64,000 nucleotides of DNA, taken from assembly GCA_003263775.1 (NCBI GenBank), contig JYJJ01000057.1, forward strand, positions 372,001-436,000, read 5' to 3'. The DNA comes from Vibrio maritimus (GTDB taxonomy: Bacteria > Pseudomonadota > Gammaproteobacteria > Enterobacterales > Vibrionaceae). Numbering within the stretch: the stretch's first letter is position 1; each line of letters opens with the position of its first letter. Made by a program: the position numbers and the translations under genes. This document shows positions 27,753 to 36,583 of this stretch, piece by piece. Under the pieces are notes generated by a model. It saw only the letters and a program-made list of their open reading frames with translations, ran no database searches and was not told where the DNA came from.

Positions 27753-28345
27753 ATGGGCAATGTTAAATTGACCATGGTGATGATGCTTCAGGCCCTTCTA
27801 GCATTTACTCTCTGTGGTTATTCACTCAATGCCTTTGCCGACGGTGCAGCCTCGTACAAGAAGAGGACTCTGCAAGGCATAAGGTGGAGTTGATACGTGA
27901 TAAGGATTACAAGTGTATTCAATGTCACAAAGACTCGAAACAAACTCTGGCAGGCTCTCATGGAGAGAATGTTGTCGAGATCAGAGGTGCGGCGCCAAGC
28001 TGTACCGACTGTCACAGTAATATCGGTCCAGACCATCGTGATGGCGCCTCGACGGTGATTACATATCATGCTGCACAGTCTCAACCTGGCACAGATAAAA
28101 CTTGGTTAGATCCAGAAGCCATTCTCAAAGCTAACAGTCGCTGTACAGATTGTCATCAACCTAAATATCTGCAAAAAGATAGCTGGACACATGATGTTCA
28201 CGCTAAAAATCTAACTTGTACCAATTGTCATTCGGTTCATGCCGAAAAAGCAAAAGTGCTGTCTTACGACCACAAAGCAAAAATAAAGATGTGTGTCGAT
28301 TGCCACAAAGACTTCAATGAAAAACGTGAAGAGGAGGGCAAGTGA
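27753..28345 (+). CDS. nrfB: Pentahaem cytochrome c NrfB (one frameshift)
   Basis: Periplasmic electron carrier feeding NrfA. After repair it has about 197 residues: a signal peptide ending LNAFA, then five CxxCH haem sites (CIQCH, CTDCH, CTDCH, CTNCH, CVDCH), the NrfB count. One C is missing at 27850-27851, which splits DGAALVQEEDSARHKVEL; with it the frame is open from the ATG at 27753 (AAGGA upstream). It is the first gene of nrfBCDEF; nrfC starts two bases after its stop. Confidence 0.93.
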
Positions 28346-28346
28346 T

Positions 28347-29033
28347 ATGAGTTGTTCTAGACGAAACTTCCTTGCCGGCACTGGTGCGGTCATTTTTACT
28401 ACCGGTGTGGCGACAACCTCTGTGCTTTCGGCGCGACAGTCGGTGGCGAGTGATGACACCGAAAAACCGGTACGCTATGGCATGCTTCACGATGAGAATG
28501 CTTGCATTGGCTGTACCGCTTGTACCGATGCATGTCGTGAGGTAAACAACGTACCTGAAGGTGTGTCCAGACTGGAAATCCACCGCTCAGAACCTATCGG
28601 CGAGTACCCAGATGTTGAGTATCGATTCACTCGTGAGTCATGTCAGCATTGTGAGAACCCACCTTGTGTCTATGTGTGCCCAACAGGCGCTGCATACAAA
28701 GATGAGAAGACAGGCATCATCGACGTGCATAAAGAAAAGTGCGTGGGTTGTGGTTACTGTTTAGCCGCTTGTCCTTATCAAGTGCGCTTTTTCCACCCTG
28801 AGAATCACTCTGCAGATAAATGTAATTTCTGCCGCGATACCAATTTGGCGCAGGGCAAACTGCCAGCATGTGTAGAGAGTTGTCCAACTAACGCATTGGT
28901 GTTTGGGGATTTGAACGATCCCAATAGTGACATCAACAAAATGCTGAGTATTAAAGTGATTTATCGCGATAAGGAGCATCTCGGCACGAAACCTAAGTTG
29001 TTCAAAGCCGCATTCCATAAGGGGGAGGTGTAG
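28347..29033 (+). CDS. nrfC: Iron-sulfur electron-transfer protein NrfC
   Basis: A 228-residue ferredoxin-like subunit with four 4Fe-4S cysteine clusters, seen in CIGCTACTDAC, CQHCENPPCVYVCPTGA, CVGCGYCLAACPYQ and CNFCRDTN...CVESCPTNAL. It begins with a twin-arginine signal (SRRNFLAGTGAVIFTTG), so it is exported folded and passes electrons from NrfD to NrfB. The start at 28347 has GAGGAGG upstream; a start further upstream would run into nrfB. It is followed by nrfD after one base. Confidence 0.95.
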   Translation: MSCSRRNFLAGTGAVIFTTGVATTSVLSARQSVASDDTEKPVRYGMLHDENACIGCTACTDACREVNNVPEGVSRLEIHRSEPIGEYPDVEYRFTRESCQHCENPPCVYVCPTGAAYKDEKTGIIDVHKEKCVGCGYCLAACPYQVRFFHPENHSADKCNFCRDTNLAQGKLPACVESCPTNALVFGDLNDPNSDINKMLSIKVIYRDKEHLGTKPKLFKAAFHKGEV

Positions 29034-29034
29034 T

Positions 29035-29991
29035 ATGAGTACGTGGGAAACAGCCTTTCATTTCGACTCCCTTGTTTGGGACTGGATCATCGCGATCTAT
29101 CTGTTCTTGGCTGGCATGTCTGCAGGCTCGGCACTGATTGCCATTTACCTCAAGCGTAAGGTTATAGAAGGCGACCCTGCGCAAAATGGCATTATGAAGG
29201 CGATGGCTTGGCTAGCACCTTTTGGCATCATTGTTGGCTTGCTTATTTTGGTATTCCACCTGACCAAACCGCTTGAGTTCTGGAAAATCATGATCTACTA
29301 CAATCCATCCTCGGTGATGTCGATGGGTGTCATCTTATTCCAAGTTTATATGGCGGTGTTGTTTGTCTGGATTGGTATGATTTTCAGAAAGCCAATCATG
29401 GATGTGCTCGGAAGCAAATTTGATTTTGTTGAAACCATTTTGCTCAAGCTGGAGAAAATTGAAAACGGACTAGAACTTTTTTTAGGGTTTCTGGCTATCG
29501 TATTGGCGGCGTATACGGGCTTCTTACTGTCCGCACTTAAAACGTACCCGATGCTAAATAACCCAGTACTGCCAATCTTGTTCTTGTTCTCGAGCTTGTC
29601 TTCGGGCGCAGCAGCGAGTTTGCTGTTCGGTATTCTTGTGTTTAAAGAAGATTCACATAGTCCAAGCGTGAAGTGGGTGCACAGCTTTGAGCGTCCTGTC
29701 GTGTTGTTTGAATTATTTGTGATTGTGACTTTCTTTACCGGCCTTATCTTCAGCGGTGGTCAAAACGAAGTAGCAGCATGGAATGCTATCGGCGGTGGTT
29801 TTTGGTCTAGCTGGTTTTGGTATGGCGTGATCGGTATCGGGATGCTGTTGCCATTGGCGCTCAACTACTTTAGCCCTGGAGAAGTGAAGTTGAATCACGG
29901 CTTCATCCTTGTGGTGACTACCTTGAGTTTAATTGGGGTGCTGATGCTGCGTACGTTTGTGTTGTATGCAGGACAGATGACCGTAGTATAG
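29035..29991 (+). CDS. nrfD: Quinol-oxidising membrane subunit NrfD
   Basis: A 318-residue integral membrane protein of the NrfD/PsrC family, with eight or more helices, taking electrons from menaquinol and passing them to NrfC. The N-terminal region WDWIIAIYLFLAGMSAGSALI is typical of the family. It starts one base after the nrfC stop. A GC-rich hairpin and 124 bases separate it from nrfE. Confidence 0.93.
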   Translation: MSTWETAFHFDSLVWDWIIAIYLFLAGMSAGSALIAIYLKRKVIEGDPAQNGIMKAMAWLAPFGIIVGLLILVFHLTKPLEFWKIMIYYNPSSVMSMGVILFQVYMAVLFVWIGMIFRKPIMDVLGSKFDFVETILLKLEKIENGLELFLGFLAIVLAAYTGFLLSALKTYPMLNNPVLPILFLFSSLSSGAAASLLFGILVFKEDSHSPSVKWVHSFERPVVLFELFVIVTFFTGLIFSGGQNEVAAWNAIGGGFWSSWFWYGVIGIGMLLPLALNYFSPGEVKLNHGFILVVTTLSLIGVLMLRTFVLYAGQMTVV

Positions 29992-30011
29992 AACGTTTTT
30001 TCAGTGTAGTT

Positions 30012-30030
30012 CCCCCGTGTTTTGCGGGGG
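30012..30030 (+). other. GC-rich hairpin between nrfD and nrfE
   Basis: CCCCCG and CGGGGG pair around a seven-base loop, 20 bases after the nrfD stop. No T-tract follows, so it is more likely to set relative mRNA levels of nrfBCD versus nrfEF than to stop transcription. Confidence 0.45.
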
Positions 30031-30115
30031 ATCTTTGAAAGCATGTTGGGTTAATGAAAGCGTGTTTTCAAAGGTTTGATTTATTGGGATGGAAAGCCGT
30101 CTCGTATGAGGTGTT

Positions 30116-32082
30116 ATGCTCGGGTACATAGGGTTATTCACATTAATTGCCGTGGCAGTGACGAGTACGGTTGCCGTGTTGTCTGGAGCCTTTATCGCGA
30201 GCAAAGGCCAGCAAAATGTTGTAAGTGCGAATAATTTAAACCGATTTTTCAGCGCGATATCTTTTTTGTTCGCGTTGAGCGCCATTGTGGTGTTGGCTTA
30301 TGCGTTTGCGGTTGACGATTTTTCAATTCGATATGTCTCAGACAACTCCAATCACCAACTCCATTTAGGTTACAAACTCGCAGCAACATGGGGCGGCCAC
30401 CAAGGCTCAATGCTGTTTTGGGTGGTGACATTGTCACTTTGGGGCGTTGTCATTGCTTGGTCAAAGCAGCGTATCAGTGCGCAGAATCACGCAAGTTGGA
30501 TCATGCAGTGCATCGTAGCTATCTTCGCTTGGTTTACATTGGCGGCATCAAACCCGTTCGAGTTGAATGCTGTCATCCCACTGCAAGGTCGAGACTTAAA
30601 CCCGATGCTCCAAGACATTGGCTCATCATACATCCGCCTTTGCTTTATATCGGTTACGTGGGGTTTGCGTCGGTTCTCGCGATGGCGCTGGGTGCGCTAC
30701 TCACAAAACACGTCGACTTTGATTGGATTCCAAGTGCACGTTTCTATACCTTAATCGCATGGCTGTTTTTGACAGCAGGCATCGCTGTAGGCTCTTGGTG
30801 GGCATACTACGAGTTAGGCTGGGGAGGCTGGTGGTTTTGGGACCCGGTTGAAAATGCATCGCTGCTTCCATGGCTTACCGCGACTGCGTTACTGCATACC
30901 ATGATGGTTGCTCACAGCAAGCAGCTTGTCTTTTGGACCTACTCTCTCGCATTTGTCACTTTCTGTTTGAGTATTCTTGGCACCTTCATTGTACGCTCTG
31001 GGGTGCTGACATCGGTGCATGCTTTTGCTGTAGACCCAACCAAAGGCTTTAGCCTGCTAGCGATTCTAACCTCAGTGTTTGTTTTCGCGTTTGTCGCTTT
31101 AATTGCTAGAGCTGACTCTATTAAGTCGCTCAGTATTACAAGCGTGGTGACTAAGCCATTTCTAGTACTGATTTCAGCCAATTTGTTTGTATTGGCTACC
31201 GCCGTCGTCGTGTTTGGTACCTTCTATCCGATGGTTTACGAACTCGCAGGGCTTGGGAATATCTCCGTTGGTGCCCCGTACTTTAACTTGCTGTTTGGTC
31301 CCATCGCGATAGTGAGTTTATTTGTCATGGGAGCGGTACCGTTTCTTAGCTGGTCGAGTACCAGTCAGAAGCTGAGCATTGGACGGCCCGCTATCTTGTT
31401 GGTTGTTTCAATGATATTGGCCTTTGCTATCGTGATCTATTGCACCACGCATTATGAGCCAGTCGGCGCGCAGTGGTCAAACTGGGCGCTTTTTACGGTT
31501 TGGGCAAGCCTTTGGGTGTTAACGTCACATATTACGGCAGTTTTCGCCAAGACCAAGCAGACATCGCCCTCTGCATGTATTGCGCACATTGGTATTGCTA
31601 TCGCGGCGTTTGGCTGTGTGATGAATGCTGAATATTCTTACGAAATCACCAAGAGACTTGGTCCTGGCAGCCAAGTTGATTTTGGTGATTACCAAGTTAC
31701 CTACGTTGATACCCATTTATACGTAGGTCGAAACTTTACCGCTGAGCAAGCCGTTATTGAGATCACCGATAAAGACAACGACCCACATACCAGAACCGCC
31801 ACGCCCGAAAAACGTCACTATTCGGTGCGAGTTATGACCATGACAGAGCCTTCCATGACACCACTTTGGCATGGTGATATTTATATCTCTTTGGGTGACA
31901 AAGTGGATACAACAGATTACGCCGTGCGTATTCAATTCAAAGCGTTTGTGCGTTGGATTTGGTTCGGTGCGCTATTGGTGTGTATCTCTGCATGTACCGC
32001 ATTGCTGAGATCGTCCAATAATGTGGCAGCTTCAAAAAATGCGTCATTGATGTCGTCATTGAGGGAGATTGCGAATGATTGA
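30116..32082 (+). CDS. nrfE: CcmF-family haem lyase subunit NrfE (one frameshift)
   Basis: Membrane component of the dedicated haem lyase that attaches haem to the unusual CxxCK site of NrfA. The repaired protein is about 655 residues, with many helices and the tryptophan-rich haem-handling segment GWGGWWFWDPVENASLLPWL. One C is missing at 30622, which breaks LQDIGLIIHPPLLYIGY; restoring it joins both halves. The start has GAGGTG upstream. It overlaps nrfF by eight bases. CcmF is a close relative, but the place in the nrf operon argues for NrfE. Confidence 0.92.
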
Positions 32083-32503
32083 TAAATTACGTTTGGCTTT
32101 CTCACCAATCACGCTGTTGTTTGCACTCTTGCTATGCTCAAGTCATGCATTCGCGACACAAGCGCACTCCGTTGACCTGTTTGAGTTTGATACTCCCAAA
32201 CAGCAGAAGCAAGCTATCGATCTCGCCAAAACGCTTCGTTGTCCCATGTGCCAAAACCAAAACCTGATCGAGTCTAACTCTCCAGTCGCAAAGGATATTC
32301 GATTACGTGTTTTTGAGTTGGTTAAATCAGGTAAAAGCAATCAGCAAGTGAAAGACTATATGGTCGATCGCTATGGTGAGCACGTCCTTTATCAACCCGC
32401 ATTGACCGGTAAAAACATGCTTCTGTGGGGAATGCCCATCGTCTTCGCCTTGTCACTCGGTGGTTTGATGGTTGTGACTATCCGTCGAAATTCCCGCGTG
32501 TAG
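32075..32503 (+). CDS. nrfF: CcmH-family thiol-disulfide haem-lyase partner NrfF
   Basis: A 142-residue CcmH/NrfF protein: signal peptide (about 1-25), the redox motif LRCPMCQNQNL, and a C-terminal membrane helix. It keeps apocytochrome cysteines reduced for NrfE. The ATG at 32075 follows GGGAG and overlaps the end of nrfE. No nrfG follows; the next gene is an unrelated acetyltransferase. Confidence 0.93.
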   Translation: MIDKLRLAFSPITLLFALLLCSSHAFATQAHSVDLFEFDTPKQQKQAIDLAKTLRCPMCQNQNLIESNSPVAKDIRLRVFELVKSGKSNQQVKDYMVDRYGEHVLYQPALTGKNMLLWGMPIVFALSLGGLMVVTIRRNSRV

Positions 32504-32590
32504 CTTGCTTCGACATAAATAGACTATTGATATTAAAGCCTAAATTGTTTATCTCTATAACAAGTTCAAGGATGAAGGAGATAAGCCGTT

Positions 32591-33010
32591 ATGCCGTATT
32601 CGGTATCTACTGATAAACAACACCTCGATATCACACTCATACACAGTTATCTCTCAAACAGCTATTGGGCGAAAGGCGTTCCTTTGTCCGTGGTTAAAAA
32701 ATCGATAGAACACTCTTTGTGTTTTGGTGCCTATGACAGTGATGGTAACCAAGTAGGTTTTGCACGCATTATTACTGACCGTGCGACGTTCGCCTATCTG
32801 AGTGATGTCTTTGTTGTCGATGACCAGCAAGGGCAAGGTATTGCCAAACTCATATTAAGTACCATTGAACAGCACCCTGATTTACAAGGCTTGAGACGTA
32901 CCATGCTCGGCACTGTCGACGCGCATTCTCTCTACCAAAAGTTTGGGTTTAAATCGATTCAACAGCCGGAGTTCTTAATGCAGAAAAAGGGAATTGAAGC
33001 CTATGTCTAA
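32591..33010 (+). CDS. GNAT-family N-acetyltransferase
   Basis: A 139-residue acetyltransferase with the acetyl-CoA loop VVDDQQGQGIAKLIL (about residues 74-88) and the late motif HSLYQKFGF. It starts a five-gene cluster of four acetyltransferases and an ASCH protein, packed with overlaps or gaps of at most 19 bases. The start codon sits behind GGAG (GAAGGAG at 32574-32580). Substrate unknown. Confidence 0.85.
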   Translation: MPYSVSTDKQHLDITLIHSYLSNSYWAKGVPLSVVKKSIEHSLCFGAYDSDGNQVGFARIITDRATFAYLSDVFVVDDQQGQGIAKLILSTIEQHPDLQGLRRTMLGTVDAHSLYQKFGFKSIQQPEFLMQKKGIEAYV

Positions 33011-33496
33011 CTTTAAAGGCTTCAGTAGCAAAGAAAGGCGCTATTCACTTTTGACAGATGCGCCTCAGCATAAGTCCACTGTCATTGATTGGTATTTTGA
33101 TGCTTGGGGCAAGCGCGATCCTAACAACACTCTAGAAAGCTATTCCGAAAAGCTCGAGAGCTTTTTGCAAGATGGCTCTATCCCGGCGCACGTTGTTATT
33201 TGCGACGGCGAACGCTGGTTGCCACTGCGCATATTCGAAAGCATGAAATCCCGAGTTACGTGGATTATGAGATGTGGCTTGGCGGTGTTTATGTTGACTC
33301 CGGATACAGAGGTCAAGGCGTCGCAAAAACAGTCGTTAATAGTGTAATTGAAGAAGCAAAGTCCCGCGGCATTGAAGCGCTTTATTTGCAAACTGAAGAT
33401 CTATCTGGCGGATTATACGCAGAGCTTGGTTGGAAAAAACTGCATCAAATTAACAACAAAGGCTGCGAAGTAATTGTCATGGTCAAGGAGCTATAA
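33003..33496 (+). CDS. GNAT-family N-acetyltransferase (one frameshift)
   Basis: About 164 residues after repair, starting at the ATG at 33003, which overlaps the end of the previous acetyltransferase. The acetyl-CoA loop is VYVDSGYRGQGVAKTVVNSV. The N-terminal half (TDAPQHKSTVIDWYFDAWGK) and C-terminal half are in different frames; one missing A at 33211-33212 (GAA for GAAA) restores CDGETLVATAHIRKHE. The DxxxxxxWYFDAWGK opening is common in a group of GNAT proteins in marine bacteria. Substrate unknown. Confidence 0.8.
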
Positions 33497-33497
33497 C

Positions 33498-33965
33498 ATG
33501 ACGCCGATTCAACGAGAGTTTTTCCAACAGTTTCTCGATACTCTGCCGAATCCTGAAAGTGTCGATATCGACAACGTCATTGCTGAGCACTACTGTGCCG
33601 ATGAGTACAACGCCAACGAGTGCGCCAGATTAATTAACGAAGGGATCAAAACCGCATCATGTGGACTAAAAGCGGGTTGGGATGTCGAAGACGAACCATT
33701 ACCTCAAGTAGGTAGCTATTCGCTTGTTTTAGATTGGCAGCAGAATCCGGTATGCGTGATTCAATTAACATCTGTCGAAGTATGCCCGTTCAATCAAGTG
33801 ACTGAAGAATTCGCTTATGCAGAGGGCGAGGGCGATCGGACTTATGCTTGGTGGAAAGAGGCACATATTAAGTTTTTCGAATGGTACGCTAACGAAATCG
33901 GTGTGGTATTTTCACCCAAAAGTGAATTAGTACTAGAGCGTTTTAAAAAGGTGTATCCGAGCTAA
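33498..33965 (+). CDS. ASCH-domain protein
   Basis: A 155-residue protein with the ASCH fold, a beta-barrel related to PUA that binds RNA or, in some members, hydrolyses modified nucleosides. Landmarks are the GIKTASCGLKAGWD region (about residues 49-62) with its conserved glycine and lysine, and the EGEGDRTYAWWKEAH motif (about 110-124). It starts one base after the previous gene and its stop abuts the next ATG, so it belongs to the same transcript. Exact function unknown. Confidence 0.85.
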   Translation: MTPIQREFFQQFLDTLPNPESVDIDNVIAEHYCADEYNANECARLINEGIKTASCGLKAGWDVEDEPLPQVGSYSLVLDWQQNPVCVIQLTSVEVCPFNQVTEEFAYAEGEGDRTYAWWKEAHIKFFEWYANEIGVVFSPKSELVLERFKKVYPS

Positions 33966-34481
33966 ATGAAAAGTATCGCAATCCAAACAGAGCGTCTTTC
34001 AATGACGCAGATCACTCACGCCGACTTTGACTTGTTTAAGCGCCTACAGACCGAGCACGAGGTTATTGAGCTCTGCTTCGATAAACCGAGTGATGAAGAG
34101 ATACAAGCGCGATTTGATGAGCGCTTACCGACATGGAGCAAAGGCTCGGAGGAGTGGCTCTGTTTGGTTATCTCGCTTAAACAAACTAGCGAAGCCGTTG
34201 GAGTGACCGGTTTTAAAGTCTCTGATGGCTGTGCAGAAGTGGGGTATTTGCTTTTGCCCGAATTTCATGGCCGAGGAATTGGTACAGAGTCGCTCAAAGG
34301 TTTAATCAAATGGGCGGAGCGCGATCTTGATCTCAACAAGTTTTCCGCGATTGTGACAAAAGGTAACAGCGGCTCAGAACGCGTGCTGGAAAAATGCAGT
34401 TTTGTGCTGACCAAGGTAGAGAAAGACGCCTACCAAATTGGTGGTCAAACATTCGATGACCACATCTTTCACCGAGGCTAA
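33966..34481 (+). CDS. GNAT-family N-acetyltransferase, RimJ/RimL type
   Basis: A 171-residue acetyltransferase of the branch that includes RimJ and RimL. It begins IQTERLSMTQITHADFDLF and has the acetyl-CoA loop LLPEFHGRGIGTESLKGLI (about residues 95-113), then NSGSERVLEKCSF. It begins directly after the ASCH gene stop, with no spacer. The substrate could be a protein N-terminus or a small molecule. Confidence 0.85.
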   Translation: MKSIAIQTERLSMTQITHADFDLFKRLQTEHEVIELCFDKPSDEEIQARFDERLPTWSKGSEEWLCLVISLKQTSEAVGVTGFKVSDGCAEVGYLLLPEFHGRGIGTESLKGLIKWAERDLDLNKFSAIVTKGNSGSERVLEKCSFVLTKVEKDAYQIGGQTFDDHIFHRG

Positions 34482-34500
34482 TGTCACAAGGAGTAACCCT

Positions 34501-34982
34501 TTGATTCGTAAAGTCACCGCAGCGGATGCGGATGCTATCGCAACGATTTATAACCACTACATAGTCCATTCAACGTGCACGTTTGAAGAAGAGCTCGTGT
34601 CAGTGCAGCAAATGACAGAGCGTATTGAGACGCTGATTGACTCGAAGATGCCTTGGCTTGTGTATGAGCATCAAGGACAAGTGATCGGTTATTGTTATGC
34701 TAAGCAATGGAACGCGAGAAGCGCTTATCGCTTTACGGCCGAATCCTCTGTTTACCTTTCACCTGAGTGCCGATAAAGGGTGGTAGTAGGCTCTATGAGC
34801 AATTATTTAGCCGATTACGTGACGATGGTATCAAGAACGTCATGAGCGTCATTACACTTCCTAATGATCAAAGCACCAGATTCCACCACAAAATGGGCAT
34901 GGAGCAAGTAGGGCATTTCAAACAAATTGGCTTCAAGTTTGACCGTTGGCTAGATGTTGGATACTGGCAAAAAACGCTCTAA
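34501..34982 (+). CDS. GNAT-family N-acetyltransferase, phosphinothricin acetyltransferase-like (one frameshift)
   Basis: About 160 residues after repair, starting at a TTG (34501) six bases after GGAG. The opening IRKVTAADADAIATIYNHYI and the segment IGYCYAKQWNARSAYRFTAE are typical of the Pat/MddA type that acetylates phosphinothricin and methionine sulfone-like compounds. One G is missing at about 34772 (GG read as G), after which the frame continues as KGGSRLYEQLF to GYWQKTL. It is the last member of the acetyltransferase cluster. Confidence 0.8.
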
Positions 34983-35070
34983 GCCCGTGAAATAACAGTG
35001 ATGCCTCCTGACACAATGTTGAACGCCTTTTTGTAGACTTTTCTGCGTGTCTTCTCTTTGTATTGCTTTC

Positions 35071-35937
35071 TCATTTTCTGCTAGTCAATCGCTCGCTAAT
35101 CATCTTTTCAATAGCCTCTATGGCTAACGTAACAACCAGCGGTACATGTGCTTGATAAGGGTGTAGTACATAAATGGGATTCACTTTTGTTGGTCGTGCA
35201 TCTGAAATCGCCGTTATGCTGCTATGGTTACTTATAATGAAGTCGGGAACTAGGCCGATTCCACAAGCCATTTCAATTAGACTAATAACATCGAACACAG
35301 TATTAGCTCGATGCGCAATGGGGAAGTCGATATCAAAACAGCCATCACCTGAGTCAAATTGGTGCTTGATTGGCGCCGATTGCCAATGCTGTGCGATGTA
35401 TGGAGATGAATGTATATCGACATGGTTGGCAGCATTAGAACAGAGTACGTCGACAAATTGGCCGAGCTTACGCTGTTTCAAGTTAGAGTCTTTAGAGCTT
35501 CCAATTCGTATCGCAAGGTCGACATCTTCTTGAGCAATGTCCAGATGCTTGTCATCGGCAATGAGGTTTAAGCTGACTTGCGGGTAGTTTTTGAACTTCG
35601 CCGCTAGGGCGGGCAGCACAATGGATTGCATCAGCGCGTGTGGGGCTGTAACGGTGAGGCGCCCTTTCGGCTGTTGGTCGGAAGAGGAGGCTTCCAACCA
35701 AGCATTTTCCGCGAGTGCGCTCATTTCTGCGCACTGTAAGTAAAAGCGTTCCCCAGCAGAGGTAAGAGTCTGTCTTCTTGTTGTACGCTTAAGAAGCGTG
35801 GTATCAAGCTCTTGTTCTAGTTGTTTGAGTGCGGTGCTCACCACGGATTTGGACACATCCAGTTTATCCGCTGCTTTGGAAATGGAACCACTGTCTACTA
35901 CCTGCACAAACATAGACATCAGACGTAGTTTGTTCAT
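35071..35937 (-). CDS. LysR-family transcriptional regulator
   Basis: A 288-residue regulator with an N-terminal winged helix-turn-helix (1-60, MFVQVVDSGSISKAADKLDV then VSTALKQLEQEL) and a C-terminal periplasmic-binding-type effector domain. The start at 35937 is chosen because the helix-turn-helix begins there; the frame is open far upstream. It is divergent from the SnoaL-like gene, with a T-N11-A type palindrome between them, so it probably controls that gene and itself. Effector unknown. Confidence 0.9.
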   Translation of the reverse strand: MNKLRLMSMFVQVVDSGSISKAADKLDVSKSVVSTALKQLEQELDTTLLKRTTRRQTLTSAGERFYLQCAEMSALAENAWLEASSSDQQPKGRLTVTAPHALMQSIVLPALAAKFKNYPQVSLNLIADDKHLDIAQEDVDLAIRIGSSKDSNLKQRKLGQFVDVLCSNAANHVDIHSSPYIAQHWQSAPIKHQFDSGDGCFDIDFPIAHRANTVFDVISLIEMACGIGLVPDFIISNHSSITAISDARPTKVNPIYVLHPYQAHVPLVVTLAIEAIEKMISERLTSRK

Positions 35938-35963
35938 CGTTACCTTATCGCTCTCTTTATTAC

Positions 35964-35982
35964 TGTTCTGTTTAATAGAACA
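35964..35982 (+). promoter_or_regulatory. Likely LysR-type operator
   Basis: TGTTCT and AGAACA form a perfect inverted repeat with a seven-base spacer, containing the T-N11-A pattern typical of LysR-type sites. It lies in the 127-base gap between the LysR gene and the divergent SnoaL-like gene. Confidence 0.5.
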
Positions 35983-36064
35983 AACATTTCTAATTGCTTC
36001 GTTTTTCTTTGTTAATTGTAGGCCTAACATAGACGAATCAACAACAGGAACATAGGAAAACACA

Positions 36065-36436
36065 ATGAGTGAATCCGTTTTAGAAAAGTCAAAAGCAGGT
36101 ATTTCAGGCTGGCAATCAGCATTCAATAAGCAAGATGCAGCGGGTTGCGCAGCACGATACGCTGAAGACGCCGTCATGGTTGCCAAACCATTTGGAACCT
36201 TTGAAGGGCGTGAAGCCATTGAATTATTCTGGCAAGGTATTATGGATCAAGGATTTGCTGATGTTGATTACACCAATGTGAAGTGGGAACAAGAAAGTGA
36301 CAACGGTTATGTTCTCAGCGCGGATTGGACGATGAACAAAGCATATGGAGTAGTGCATAAGGAGTTATGGGAAATCCAGGAAGATGGTTTGTCTCGTCTC
36401 ACTTATGATGAGTTTGAAGTACTAGGCGAAAGATAA
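36065..36436 (+). CDS. SnoaL/NTF2-like protein
   Basis: A 123-residue protein with the NTF2-like alpha+beta cone fold of the SnoaL/DUF4440 class. It shows the helical start (KAGISGWQSAFNKQDAAGCA), the YAEDAVMVAKPFGTFEGREAI strand-turn region and DYTNVKWEQ. Members may be isomerases, hydrolases or ligand-binding proteins, and no catalytic residue can be assigned. It is probably under control of the divergent LysR regulator. Confidence 0.8.
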   Translation: MSESVLEKSKAGISGWQSAFNKQDAAGCAARYAEDAVMVAKPFGTFEGREAIELFWQGIMDQGFADVDYTNVKWEQESDNGYVLSADWTMNKAYGVVHKELWEIQEDGLSRLTYDEFEVLGER

Positions 36437-36583
36437 GCTAGTGAGTCTCGCTATCAAGTAATTGTTTTGAGTTGATTAACGCGCCTTAAATTTTCTTGAA
36501 TTTATTTCCCCGTAGCCCCATATTATCCTTAGACTTATGGGGGAATCGGGGAAGCTCGATAGAATCAAGAAAGTGGAAACGAA

